Counted from the stretch's first letter, positions 1 to 8,206 are shown. The stretch: 64,000 bases of DNA from Mycobacterium palustre (GCF_002101785.1 NZ_LQPJ01000099.1:1-64000), one strand, 5' to 3'. A program made the numbers and translations. The notes: generated by a model not told the origin, from the sequence alone.

Positions 1-98
1 ATCTTGCGGGCCTCGTCCTCAACAGTCTGAGCGTGGACCTCAAAACGGCCCGCCATCGCCCGCATCTCGTGCGGGTCGGTCATAAAGCGTGTAGTCAT
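1..98 (-). CDS. ESAT-6-like protein of the EsxJ/K/P/W type (partial, N-terminal 32 residues)
   Basis: Only the first 32 codons are inside the window; the gene runs off the left edge. The visible N-terminus ([13 protein letters not shown], then [16 protein letters not shown]) is the signature of the QILSS-type Esx proteins such as M. tuberculosis EsxJ/EsxK/EsxP. These are small WXG100 helical-hairpin proteins secreted by a type VII system as heterodimers. The start is the ATG at 98, preceded by a GGAGACATTG leader. It lies 73 bp downstream of the PPE gene on the same strand, the usual PE-PPE-esx order, so a second esx partner is expected just outside the window. It is too short for an ORF caller limited to 60 residues. 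Confidence 0.85.
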   Translation of the reverse strand, partial: MTTRFMTDPHEMRAMAGRFEVHAQTVEDEARK

Positions 99-171
99 GT
101 CAATGTCTCCTTCACTCGGGTGTATCTGGAAATGACGTTTCGTCGCGATCTGAACGAATCGGGCCTACCCA

Positions 172-1581
172 TCACACGTTGGCCGGCGCGTGCCCGTTGG
201 TCGGCACGTAGATGACCGCCGCCTGGTAGCCGGGGGGCGCGTTTCCGTTCGTCGGCAACCCGGCGGGCACAGGGTATTTCGGCACGGGCGCGGCTTCGGG
301 CTCAGCGGAGTATCCGGCGGCGGGAGAGCGCGCCACGACGCTGAGGCGCGGCAGGTACTTGGCCCCGGCAGCGCCCGCGATGGCGCCGGCGACGCCTGCC
401 GCCGCGGTCCGCCCCAACCCGCCGGGGGGAAACATGAATGGGAAACCGAACCCGGCTCCCATGTTGGCGTCCGCCGCCGCCAGCGGGGCCACCATCGGGA
501 CCCCACCCAGCGTCGGCGTCAGGCCCGCCGCGGCCCACCCCCAGCTGGGCGGTACCGACAAGCCGCCGAGCGAGGCCGCTTGACCAAGGCCCGCCAAATC
601 GCCGAGGCCGGCCAGGTCGCCGACACCGGCGGCAGCGCCCGCACCCAGCGCGGCGTCGGCGGCCCCCGCCGCGCCCTCGGCGGCACCTGCGACGTCGGCC
701 GCAGGTGCCGTCGCCGCCGCCGTCAACGCATTGGATATCGGCGTGCCCATCAGGGGGTTCAGCACGCCTTCTGCCATGAAGATGCCGAAAAATCCTGGGA
801 GATAACCGTAGTCCGCAATCAAACTCGGCATGACGCCGCTGAGCGTGCTTCCTCCGAGCCCCGGGATTCCGGCCGTGGACGACCCGCTCGCGAGATCAGA
901 AAGTCCCGATGCCAGCGAACCGGGCGACGCGAGGCCCTGCAGCGCCCCGGCCAGCGTGGAGATCAGCTGGGACAGCGCCGACTGCACGCCCGTGCCCACC
1001 GAGGACCCGGCCGCCTGGGCGCTCGCCGCCCCCTGGGCAGCCAGCCCGCCGATGTTGGTGGTCTCCGGGGCCGCGGTGAACGGCGTCACTTGCGCGGTCG
1101 CCGCCGCCGAACTCGCGGCGTAGCCGTACATCGCCATGGCGTCTTGCGCCCACATTTCCGCGTATTGGGCCTCGGTCGCCGCAATCGCCGGCGTGTTCTG
1201 ACCGAAGAAGTTGGTCGCCACCAACATCATCAGCAGCGCGCGGTTGGCGGCGATCTCCGGCGGCGGCACCGTCATCGCAAACGCGGTCGCGTAGGCGGCC
1301 GCGGCGGCCAAGGCCTGGGTCGCCGCCAGTTCGGCCCGCTGAGCGGTCGTGCCCATCCACGCCACGTAGGGTCCGGCCGCCGCGGCCATCGCCGTTGACG
1401 ACGGCCCTATCCACGGCCCGCTGGTGAGCGCCAGGACCACCGACCCGAAAGAGGATGCCGCGGACTCCAATTCGGCGGCCAACGAGTTCCAGGCCGCCGC
1501 GGCGGCCAGCATCGACCCGGCTCCCGGACCGGCATACATCCGCGCGGAGTTGATCTCCGGCGGTAACGCCCCGTAATCCAT
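172..1581 (-). CDS. PPE family protein, PPE-SVP subfamily (PPE15-like)
   Basis: This 469-residue protein begins [18 protein letters not shown], the PPE-domain start with the Pro-Pro-Glu motif at residues 7-9. The roughly 180-residue PPE domain is followed by an Ala/Gly-rich C-terminal region. The motif GGLSVPPSW matches the GxxSVPxxW signature of the SVP sublineage. Proteins of this class pair with PE partners as helical bundles and are exported, typically through ESX-5, to the cell surface. The upstream PE gene ends 18 bp before this start and an esx gene follows, so the three are probably cotranscribed. The closest M. tuberculosis relatives by sequence memory are PPE15-like proteins next to PE8 and EsxJ; exact orthology is not established. 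Confidence 0.92.
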   Translation of the reverse strand: MDYGALPPEINSARMYAGPGAGSMLAAAAAWNSLAAELESAASSFGSVVLALTSGPWIGPSSTAMAAAAGPYVAWMGTTAQRAELAATQALAAAAAYATAFAMTVPPPEIAANRALLMMLVATNFFGQNTPAIAATEAQYAEMWAQDAMAMYGYAASSAAATAQVTPFTAAPETTNIGGLAAQGAASAQAAGSSVGTGVQSALSQLISTLAGALQGLASPGSLASGLSDLASGSSTAGIPGLGGSTLSGVMPSLIADYGYLPGFFGIFMAEGVLNPLMGTPISNALTAAATAPAADVAGAAEGAAGAADAALGAGAAAGVGDLAGLGDLAGLGQAASLGGLSVPPSWGWAAAGLTPTLGGVPMVAPLAAADANMGAGFGFPFMFPPGGLGRTAAAGVAGAIAGAAGAKYLPRLSVVARSPAAGYSAEPEAAPVPKYPVPAGLPTNGNAPPGYQAAVIYVPTNGHAPANV

Positions 1582-1599
1582 GGCGCGGCCCCCGCGGCC

Positions 1600-1899
1600 T
1601 CAGAGGACCGCGGCCGCGTTGGCGGCCTCGGTCGCCGCGTACGAGCCCGCGCTGGCCGCCAGGGTGCTGACGAACAATTCATGGATCGCGGTGGCCTGGG
1701 CGCTCAGTTCCTGGTACATGACGCCGTGAGCGGCGAATTGCGCCGCGGTCAGCGCCGACACTTCGTCGGCGGCTGCGGGAACCACACCGGTCGTCGGGGC
1801 GGCGGCCGCCGCATTACCGGCGGCCACGGCGGCGCCGATGCTTTGCAGTTCGCCGGCTGCGGACGCCAACATCGCCGGCAGCGTGGTGACGAAAGACAT
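1600..1899 (-). CDS. PE family protein (PE8-like)
   Basis: This 99-residue protein consists of a PE domain only, beginning MSFVTTLPAMLASAAGEL and containing the conserved PTTGVVPAAADEVSALTAAQF core typical of PE8/PE13-type proteins. There is no PGRS or other C-terminal extension. It likely forms a helical hairpin that pairs with the adjacent PPE protein for type VII secretion. The start at 1899 is chosen because a strong GAGGAGGA Shine-Dalgarno lies just upstream and the PE family begins MSFV; an upstream in-frame extension of nine codons is not family-like. The PPE gene follows after 18 bp. Its long leader carries the two-box promoter shared with two other loci in the window. Confidence 0.93.
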   Translation of the reverse strand: MSFVTTLPAMLASAAGELQSIGAAVAAGNAAAAAPTTGVVPAAADEVSALTAAQFAAHGVMYQELSAQATAIHELFVSTLAASAGSYAATEAANAAAVL

Positions 1900-1969
1900 G
1901 TGCTCCTCCTCACGGAAGCAGGCCAAGCCATCGGCCGGCCGCGGTCACCGCGGCGCCTGGGGTGCGACC

Positions 1970-2055
1970 ATGTATACCGACAATGCACCTTATCTGGCCG
2001 AATGCATACTAATGGAACCACTAACACGCGTATCGGTCAACTTGTAGTCTTTGGG
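1970..2055 (-). promoter_or_regulatory. Shared two-box promoter region, copy 1 (PE-PPE-esx operon)
   Basis: Two conserved elements lie upstream of the PE gene. A 40 bp block (1970-2009, minus strand GTATGCATT...GGTGCATT..CGGTAT) is followed 30 bp further upstream by a 16 bp box (2040-2055, plus strand ACTTGTAGTCTTTGGG). The same two boxes with the same spacing occur at 2859-2943 and 8121-8206. The region is visibly less G+C-rich than its surroundings. Comparison of the three copies supports a promoter or activator-binding role; the transcription start cannot be placed by eye. Confidence 0.6.
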
Positions 2056-2247
2056 AATTTCCGCGCCGCATCGCCAGGGAGGCGGGCGAGCCCGGGCGGC
2101 CAGCGCGTCCGCCGCGCTGGCATCTGAAGGGGCGCCGGACAGGCTCGACGACCGCGGAACTCGCGCGATCAGGGCGAAGAGAGGGCTTCCGATCGCGCGG
2201 GGTCGGCTGCGCCCGACCCGAGGTGGCGACCACCGAAGTTCGGTGAC

Positions 2248-2787
2248 CTACCGCTCGTCCATCCAGAGTCTCTCGGTCAGGTTGTCGAACGTCACCAGCA
2301 CGACCGGGTCGTCCCGCCGCGCCGTGGCCGATCCGCTCATCCTGGCCCGCACCGTCCAACCTTCGCAGCGCCGCAGCTCCACCACCAGGTTCGCGACCGC
2401 ATCGACGCCCGAAAGGGAGCACAACACGGCCGGCACGGTACGGAACATCTTGGGAAACGACGATCCCACAACCAGTTCCAGCTGGTAGCCGACCATGTCG
2501 GCAAACGCGGTGTTGGCGAACAAGATGATGCCGTCGTCCGTCATCGCGAGGAATGGAACCGGGAGCCGCTCCAGCGCCACCACGGCGGGCAGCCGCATCA
2601 GGATGTCCCTGGGTGTCTCGCCTGACCGACTGCGGCGCCGCCGCTCGACCCGCCGCTCCACCCCCGGATCGCCGTCCATGTCGCCGTCGCGCGGGTGGTC
2701 CGGTAGCTCCGGCGCGGGCGGCGGAGCGCTGCTCGACTCGGAGGAAACGGACTCAGCCTTCACCGGTTGCCTGGTCACGACCGACAT
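2248..2787 (-). CDS. PAS-domain protein with a PE-like 5' end
   Basis: The protein has 179 residues. Residues 1 to about 65 are low-complexity (Ser/Pro/Arg/Asp-rich). The rest forms one PAS sensor domain, with LPVPFLAMTDDGIILFANTA and DMVGYQLELVVGSSF typical of the PAS core and a final strand VLVTFDNLTER. No output domain (kinase, GGDEF, HTH) is present, so it may act as a stand-alone sensor or partner protein. The start at 2787 is supported by an AAGGAGGAG Shine-Dalgarno. Its leader and first codons (MSVVTRQP) closely resemble those of the PE gene at 1899 (MSFVTT), suggesting recombination placed a PE promoter and start in front of it. Ligand and partner are unknown. Confidence 0.75.
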   Translation of the reverse strand: MSVVTRQPVKAESVSSESSSAPPPAPELPDHPRDGDMDGDPGVERRVERRRRSRSGETPRDILMRLPAVVALERLPVPFLAMTDDGIILFANTAFADMVGYQLELVVGSSFPKMFRTVPAVLCSLSGVDAVANLVVELRRCEGWTVRARMSGSATARRDDPVVLVTFDNLTERLWMDER

Positions 2788-2858
2788 GTGGCTCCTCCTT
2801 AAGGAAGCAAGCCGACCTGGAAGCGAGCGTGTTACCGCGGCGCCCAGATGCAGTCGGC

Positions 2859-2943
2859 GTAGAAACCGAGGATGCACCTGACCAGCCAGTTTACATACTC
2901 CTTGGCATGGTGTTGCAAAATTATCACACTTCTGGTCTTTCGG
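2859..2943 (-). promoter_or_regulatory. Shared two-box promoter region, copy 2 (PAS gene)
   Basis: The 40 bp block at 2859-2898 reads GTATGTAAA...GGTCAGGTGCATC..CGGT on the minus strand. By eye it matches copy 3 at 31 of 40 positions and copy 1 at 26 of 40, without gaps. The second box is ACTTCTGGTCTTTCGG (plus strand, 2928-2943), 29 bp beyond the first. The 3' leader also matches the PE gene leader (GCGCCGCGGT at about 2835-2845, then GCTTCC and AGGAGGAG before the ATG). Confidence 0.6.
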
Positions 2944-3098
2944 CGCGGTGAAGTGTGAATTAAAGTCAGACTGTCAGCGCCAGAATCAGACCAGGGCCAG
3001 GCCAACGGGAGACTTCGATGCACTGACTCGGTCGCGGAGCTGGTTGGCCGCGCGGAGATCGCGTGTTGCGCGGCAACCGCGACGAGACAGGCGGGGCT

Positions 3099-3740
3099 AT
3101 GACTGGGGACGGCGAACGGCGAGCCGACATCACGCGTCAGCGGCTCATCGCCGCCGCCGCTCGCCAGTTCGCCCACCGTCCGTACAGCGTGGTGAGCCTC
3201 GACGACATCCTGGAAGAGGCCCAACTCACCAAAGGGGCGATGTATTTTCACTTCCCCTCAAAGCAAGCGCTCGCCTTGACCATCATCGAGCACCTCACCG
3301 AGATGAGCCGCTCGGCAATCGTCCATCTGCTCGACCGCAGCATGTCGGGACTGGAAACCCTGATCGAGTTCGTTTTCGTCCGTGCCGTTCAAGACACGCA
3401 GCACGACATGGCGCGAGCCGGCGTCCGACTGCTCGACACTCTGGAAAACCCAACCTCCCTACCCGCCACGGTGTGGGATTCGTGGATCGAGTTCGTCACC
3501 ACGCTCATCGAGAAAGCAGTCGCCGAGGGCGATGTCAGCGACCAGCACGATCCCGCAGACATCGCCAAAATGTTGGTGGCGCTGTGGGTGGGTATTCGCC
3601 GGACCAGCAATCTCGACGAAGCCGAGGACTACCTCGACACCCTTCAAAGGATCTGGATATTGGCGCTACCCGGCTTCGTCAATCCCGATCGAATCGACTA
3701 TTTCACCGCATTCATCCAGCGACGCCACGCGCTGGCTTGA
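3099..3740 (+). CDS. TetR family transcriptional regulator, copy 1 (ScbR/ArpA-like)
   Basis: The protein has 213 residues. The N-terminal helix-turn-helix is clear (TRQRLIAAAARQF, then YSVVSLDDILEEAQLTKGAMYFHF), followed by an all-helical ligand-binding domain. The YFHF and the following SKQALA segment are like gamma-butyrolactone-receptor-type and other actinobacterial TetR proteins. The ATG at 3099 is preferred over an upstream in-frame ATG at 3063 because it matches the paralogue's start (MTGDGERR against MTEDSERR) and follows GCGGGG. It is roughly 70% identical to the gene at 4182. The C-terminus stops at RRHALA while the paralogue continues about 24 residues; see the frameshift noted downstream. 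The divergent PAS gene shares its upstream region. The ligand is unknown. Confidence 0.88.
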   Translation: MTGDGERRADITRQRLIAAAARQFAHRPYSVVSLDDILEEAQLTKGAMYFHFPSKQALALTIIEHLTEMSRSAIVHLLDRSMSGLETLIEFVFVRAVQDTQHDMARAGVRLLDTLENPTSLPATVWDSWIEFVTTLIEKAVAEGDVSDQHDPADIAKMLVALWVGIRRTSNLDEAEDYLDTLQRIWILALPGFVNPDRIDYFTAFIQRRHALA

Positions 3741-4181
3741 AAAGGCTTCTGCAACAGGCGCGCTCACACTGTTCAATGCGATGCCGACGCAAGGCGACCT
3801 TGCGAGCGTCGAAGGCGGTGCGGCGATGCCGTGGATTGCTATCAGGCCGGCCGAATCCGTTCTGAATGCCCTTGGGGGGCTTAACTGTTCGCCGACCAGC
3901 AAACGCCACCATCACATCACGGCACCAATGCGATCTTGAGGATTCCTCGCCCTGGCACTTGGCGCCCACCCATCACCTACCGATTCACCGAGGTGGTGCG
4001 GGCATCCGCGGTGTCGGCTCCAGGGAAAGCCGCGGAATGCTTCGACGGGCGCGGCGACGGGCGGGTCTGCGACCCTGGGTGTCATCGGGGCCTATCATCG
4101 AAGGCACTGATACGGCGGCGAATCGTCCTCGGGCTAAGCGATGGCTTGCTGCGCGACGATCACGACGGGACGGGTGGGGCA
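3741..4181. other. Intergenic region between tetR paralogues with a decayed C-terminal tail
   Basis: There is no convincing gene in these 441 bp. The first 40 or so bases still align to the coding tail of the second tetR gene (GAAAAGGCTTCTGC...GCGCGCTCACA against GTGAAAGCGGTGTCC...GACGCGCTCACA). They are read in another frame, so copy 1 appears to have lost its C-terminal extension by a small indel. Bases about 4090-4181 resemble the leader of copy 1 and presumably hold the promoter of copy 2. Confidence 0.5.
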
Positions 4182-4892
4182 ATGACTGAGGACAGCGAAC
4201 GGCGGCCCGACTCCACCCGCCAGCGACTCATCGCCGCCGCGGCACGCCAGTTCGCCCACCGTTTGTACAGCGCGGTGAGCCTCGACGACATCCTGGATGA
4301 GGCCCAGCTCACCAAAGGCGCGATGTATTTTCACTTCTCCTCGAAGCAAGCGCTGGCCGTGAAGATCATCGACGACCTCGCCGAGATGACCCGTTCAGCC
4401 GTCATCGAGTTGCTCGGCCGCAACATGTCGGGGCTGGAAACCCTGATCGAATACATTTTCGTCCGAGCCGTCCAGGACATCCAGTACGACGTGGCCCGGG
4501 CCGGCGTCCGACTGCTAGACGCCCTGGAAAACGTGTCGCCCCTGCCCCGTACGCTGTGGCAAGCAAGGAGCGAATTCGTCACCACCCTCATCCAGAAAGC
4601 GGCCGCCGAGGGCGACGTCACCGACCAACAGGACCCCGCAGACATCGCCAAAATGCTGGTGGCGCTGTGGGAGGGGGTCCGCCGCATCAGCAATCTGGAC
4701 CAGCCCGAGGACTACCTCGACAACTTCAACAAGGCGTGGGCACTGGCGCTACCCAGCTTCACCAATCCCGATCGACTCGACTACTTCATCACGTTCATGA
4801 GACGACGCCATGCGATCGCGGTGAAAGCGGTGTCCGCGGACGCGCTCACATCCGAGCTGGACGTCATCGCTTCGGCGCATACCGAGGCCTAG
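4182..4892 (+). CDS. TetR family transcriptional regulator, copy 2
   Basis: The protein has 236 residues. It has the same architecture and a closely similar sequence to the 3099 gene: HTH TRQRLIAAAARQF, SAVSLDDILDEAQLTKGAMYFHF, then a helical sensor domain, but with an intact C-terminal tail ending SAHTEA. The ATG at 4182 follows GGTGGGGCA and matches the start of the paralogue; a much longer in-frame extension upstream has no coding character. The tandem arrangement and high identity indicate a local duplication. Which neighbour it controls is not shown; the adjacent epimerase gene is convergent. It may bind the same class of operator as copy 1. Confidence 0.88.
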   Translation: MTEDSERRPDSTRQRLIAAAARQFAHRLYSAVSLDDILDEAQLTKGAMYFHFSSKQALAVKIIDDLAEMTRSAVIELLGRNMSGLETLIEYIFVRAVQDIQYDVARAGVRLLDALENVSPLPRTLWQARSEFVTTLIQKAAAEGDVTDQQDPADIAKMLVALWEGVRRISNLDQPEDYLDNFNKAWALALPSFTNPDRLDYFITFMRRRHAIAVKAVSADALTSELDVIASAHTEA

Positions 4893-4939
4893 CAAACCAA
4901 ACGCAGGCCAGGGTCGGTCACAACCGGCGCTCCGCCCCC

Positions 4940-5908
4940 CTACGAATGCGGCCGTGCCGGATCGAGGACGCCGCGCAGCCAGTCGATGGTGCGCTCGATG
5001 CCCTCTGTGAGGTCGATGTCGGGTTTCCAGCCGAGCATCCGTGCCGCCCGGGTCGGGTCCAACGCACTCGCCGGAACCTCGCCGGTCCGCGCCTCGGCGT
5101 AATGGGGAGAACTCGAGACGCCGACCGCCCCGGCGATCCGCCGATGCAGATCGTTGACCGTGGTCTGCACGCCGGTGCCGATGTTGAAGATGCCGGTCGT
5201 GGTGACCGGCGCCTCCGCCGCGCACAGAAAGGCAGCGACGACGTCGTCGACGTAGATGTAGTCGCGGGTGGCGCTGCCGTCGCCGTAGATGGCCGTTGGG
5301 CGACCGGAGATCATCCCACTGCCGAAGATGGTCACCACGCCGGCTTCCCCGTGCGGGTCTTGGCGTGGCCCATAGACATTCGCCAGGGCCAGGCAGATGG
5401 GTGCCAGACCGTACATGCCGGCATAGGCGCGCATGTACAGCTCTCCGGCGACCTTGGCCGCCGCATAGGGGGAAAGCGGGTCGACGGGGGTGTCCTCGGT
5501 CGCCGGCAACGTTGCCGGCGCACCGTACCGGGCGCCACCCGACGAGGCGTAGACAACCCTCCGAACTCGCCCCCGCCGGCACGCCTCCAGCACGTTGATG
5601 GTTCCCAGCACGTTGTTGCTGGCGTCGTGTTGCGGATCGTCAACGGAGCAACGGACGTCGATCTGTGCGGCCAGATGGAACACCACGTCGGGGTTCGAGC
5701 CCGCGACGATGCCGGACAGCTCGGGGTGCCGAACGTCGACCGCGACAAGGCCGAAGCGACCGGGGCCGTGGCGGCGGGCCGACTCGAGGTTGGCCATCGA
5801 CCCGGTGCTGAAATTGTCGACTGCTGTGACCTGATGTCCTTCCTCCAGCAGGCGGTCGACAAGGGTGGAACCGATGAATCCGGCTGCGCCGGTGACGAGC
5901 GTGCGCAT
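4940..5908 (-). CDS. NAD-dependent sugar-nucleotide epimerase, GalE-like
   Basis: This 322-residue extended short-chain dehydrogenase starts MRTLVTGAAGFIGSTLVDRL, with the TGxxGFIG NAD-binding loop. It has the catalytic YxxxK as SPYAAAK near residue 150 and the NVYGPRQDPHGEAG segment typical of UDP-glucose 4-epimerases. It strongly resembles mycobacterial GalE1-type proteins (Rv3634c family) and is probably a paralogue. It would interconvert UDP-hexoses, or a related NDP-sugar, in the cytoplasm. It is the last of three same-strand genes (glycosyltransferase, kinase-like protein, epimerase), 231 bp after the kinase-like gene. The operon link is therefore likely but not certain, and substrate specificity cannot be read from sequence. 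Confidence 0.85.
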   Translation of the reverse strand: MRTLVTGAAGFIGSTLVDRLLEEGHQVTAVDNFSTGSMANLESARRHGPGRFGLVAVDVRHPELSGIVAGSNPDVVFHLAAQIDVRCSVDDPQHDASNNVLGTINVLEACRRGRVRRVVYASSGGARYGAPATLPATEDTPVDPLSPYAAAKVAGELYMRAYAGMYGLAPICLALANVYGPRQDPHGEAGVVTIFGSGMISGRPTAIYGDGSATRDYIYVDDVVAAFLCAAEAPVTTTGIFNIGTGVQTTVNDLHRRIAGAVGVSSSPHYAEARTGEVPASALDPTRAARMLGWKPDIDLTEGIERTIDWLRGVLDPARPHS

Positions 5909-6139
5909 TATCTATCTCCAGTTCGACGGTGGATATGGACGGCGGCGCGCTGCATGGCCCAGCGGCTGACCGGACAGTGGGCCTAACGCGGGGCCAGACG
6001 AGCCGGCCGGCGACACCCGGATCGCCGGCCGGCATCTCAAGAAGGGCGGCCGGGCTCCGCTCGTCGAACACCACCGACGGGTTCCGGCGCGCCGGGGCTA
6101 CATGATGTTCTGCTGGCGCTCGTTCCGAAGTTTGCATGG

Positions 6140-7246
6140 TTAGCCATCGGGCCGGTTTCGGTGGCCCTGCGTCGTCACCGGTGCGACGATTTCGGCGGCG
6201 CCGGCCCGCACGCTGGAAGCACGGGGTCCTTGCCACGCCGCGGCGGCGTCGAGCACCGGAGCCACATTGGCGTCCCACCAGGCATGGTGATTCGGATGGG
6301 TGGCGCACTTGCGCCACAAGTCCGCAGCGTGGTGCAGCCACGTCAATAGGATCGCGACGCGCTCGTCGATGCGCTCACGGTGCCCGACGTCGGGGTCCGG
6401 CAGGTCGTGTGCGGCGAGCAGGGCGGAACGCTCGTAGCTTGAGAGGCCGCCCGCGCGTAGCCGGTCAGCCACGAGTGTGCCCAGCTCAGTTCGCGTCACC
6501 TGGCAGCTCGCGGTCAGGATCATGAGGTACTCATCGACGAACGCGGGCTGCCCCGGCCGCGCCCCGCCCCAATCCACGATGCCGGTGACCGGGCCCCGAG
6601 CGCCCGCCACCCGAACGTTGGTAGGGGTGTAGGCGCCGTGCGTCCAGCTGACCGGCATGCGCCACCCGACCAGCGCCTGCCGCAGCACCGTTCCGAGCCG
6701 GTTCATCTCGGGCACGAGACCGGGATCCAGCCGCCGACACATGTCGGTCAGGCTCGTCAGTGGTTCGACGACCCAGCGGCGCAATAAGCAGACGTTGTCG
6801 ACCACGACGTGCGTGGCGCTCCCCCGGTGCAGGGGGGCGATGGCTCTCAGGGCGGCCGCGGTCAGCTCCTCGACTCGGTTGGGGCGGCGCTCCAGCACGA
6901 TCGCCAGGTCGGTTCCCGGTCGATAGGACTCCACGGACACGGCCGCGTCTGCGCGCTCGTCGAATGCCAGGATCCGCGGCAGCAGTTGGCGCCATCCCTC
7001 ATCAAGTCCTTGGTGGACGGCCAGTTCGGCCAGTACGCGCCGCTGCGTGCGCAATTTCGCGGCTCTCAGCGGGCCGCGCGCCACCTTCAAAACCGCCGCC
7101 GGCGGTCCCGTCTCGGGGCGCAGCAGAAACATCGCCGTCTCGTTGACCAGTTCGGCGGGCGGCATGCGGAGCGCCACGTCGATAAAGCCGATCGGGAGAT
7201 CATTGACATCGATTAGCCGGTCGGAGGGCCCGGCGGTGCTGGTCAC
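6140..7246 (-). CDS. APH-fold phosphotransferase-like protein with altered catalytic loop
   Basis: The 368-residue protein resembles the aminoglycoside phosphotransferase/choline kinase superfamily. Late in the protein it has the Brenner-like motif as WTHGAYTPTN, and the metal-binding segment follows as GIVDWGGARPGQP. In active members the first motif reads HGDxxxxN; here the Asp is Ala (codon at 6632-6634), so kinase activity is doubtful unless another residue serves as base. The start is a GTG at 7246 that overlaps the glycosyltransferase stop by 4 bp (GTGA), so the two genes are translationally coupled. In this context a sugar or sugar-lipid substrate, or a scaffold role, is plausible. The exact function is unknown. 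Confidence 0.7.
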   Translation of the reverse strand: MTSTAGPSDRLIDVNDLPIGFIDVALRMPPAELVNETAMFLLRPETGPPAAVLKVARGPLRAAKLRTQRRVLAELAVHQGLDEGWRQLLPRILAFDERADAAVSVESYRPGTDLAIVLERRPNRVEELTAAALRAIAPLHRGSATHVVVDNVCLLRRWVVEPLTSLTDMCRRLDPGLVPEMNRLGTVLRQALVGWRMPVSWTHGAYTPTNVRVAGARGPVTGIVDWGGARPGQPAFVDEYLMILTASCQVTRTELGTLVADRLRAGGLSSYERSALLAAHDLPDPDVGHRERIDERVAILLTWLHHAADLWRKCATHPNHHAWWDANVAPVLDAAAAWQGPRASSVRAGAAEIVAPVTTQGHRNRPDG

Positions 7247-8064
7247 GGGGTCACTTCAGCCACTGCTGGTCGCCCAGCCGCCTGTCGCACCGCCTGGTAG
7301 AGGTGCCCTGAGACACCCGAGCGGTGATGGCGCAGCACCGTTCGCAAGACACGGATGCCGTCACGGATGGCATGCAGGTTCGACGCCCCGCTGCGGCGGG
7401 GCAGTTCTACGCTGGGAACTTCTGCGATGCGCAGCCCCGCCTGCATCGCCCGCACCGTCATCTCGGCCTCGATCTCGAAGCCGGTCGCCGAGAGGTGGAG
7501 GTGCTCGAGATAGCGGCGGTCGAAAGCGCAGAATCCGTAGCACAGGTCGGTCAGGTGGCTGTGGTACAGCCAGTTGAACACCCCGAGCAGGAACCGGTTG
7601 CCGAGGCGCCGGAACCAGGTGATGTCCAACGACGATCCGCCGCTGATGAACCGCGAACCTTTGACGAAGTCGTAGCCGTTCGCGAGGAAATGCACATAGT
7701 GGGGGATCTCGCTGGGCGACATGCTGCCGTCGGCGTCCATCATGATGACGATGTCGCCCGTGGCGGCCAGGAAGCCCGTGCGCAGAGCGCTTCCTTTGCC
7801 CGGACCTTGCTGCGGCACGACACGGATGTCGGGTCGGGATCGGCGCGCGGTGACGATCGTGACGTCGGTCGAATCACCGTCGACGATGATGATTTCGGTC
7901 GCCTCATCGGTGATCTGCTCGAGTACCCAGCCGATGTTGCGTGCCTCGTTCCGGACCGGAATCACCAGGCTGACGGTCGGAGCCGTGTTGCTGGATTCCG
8001 GGCGGTAGGAGGGACGCCGAGAGAGCGATTTTTGGACTGACTCTAGGGAGGAAACGCTGGTCAT
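7243..8064 (-). CDS. Family 2 glycosyltransferase (DPM/DPG synthase-like)
   Basis: This 273-residue GT-A fold transferase has a nucleotide-binding start VSLVIPVRNEARNIG, the DxD motif within MMDADGSMS, and the RRSGASNL acceptor-side motif. It resembles polyprenyl-phosphate mannosyl/glucosyltransferases but lacks C-terminal membrane helices, so it is probably cytoplasmic and membrane-peripheral. It would transfer a sugar from an NDP- or GDP-sugar to a lipid carrier or glycan. The ATG at 8064 is chosen because the upstream in-frame extension runs through the conserved promoter block and has no GT homology; its Shine-Dalgarno is weak. It is the first gene of the sugar cluster and lies behind promoter copy 3. 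Confidence 0.83.
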   Translation of the reverse strand: MTSVSSLESVQKSLSRRPSYRPESSNTAPTVSLVIPVRNEARNIGWVLEQITDEATEIIIVDGDSTDVTIVTARRSRPDIRVVPQQGPGKGSALRTGFLAATGDIVIMMDADGSMSPSEIPHYVHFLANGYDFVKGSRFISGGSSLDITWFRRLGNRFLLGVFNWLYHSHLTDLCYGFCAFDRRYLEHLHLSATGFEIEAEMTVRAMQAGLRIAEVPSVELPRRSGASNLHAIRDGIRVLRTVLRHHRSGVSGHLYQAVRQAAGRPAVAEVTP

Positions 8065-8120
8065 CTTCGGCCGCCAATCTCTAGGTGAAGCGCTGTGCGA
8101 CAACCCCCTGTGCGTCCGCG

Positions 8121-8206
8121 GTAGATACCGCCGATGCACTTGACCGCGTACTTTACATACCTCTGGGTTCGTTCGCAAAGGAAACCCGAAACTCTTAGTC
8201 TCTAGG
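8121..8206 (-). promoter_or_regulatory. Shared two-box promoter region, copy 3 (glycosyltransferase cluster)
   Basis: The 40 bp block at 8121-8160 reads GTATGTAAA...GGTCAAGTGCATC..CGGTATCTAC on the minus strand. The upstream box is ACTCTTAGTCTCTAGG at 8191-8206, with the same separation as copy 1. The similarity to copies 1 and 2 does not continue into the 5' leader or coding start, so here only the promoter part is shared. It ends 57 bp before the glycosyltransferase ATG. Confidence 0.6.

Noticed and set aside
3016-3045. Possible fourth copy of the shared promoter block (GATGCACTGACTCGG)
   Set aside because: Only the short GATGCACTGAC part matches. The GTATGTAAA part and the second box are absent at the expected spacing.
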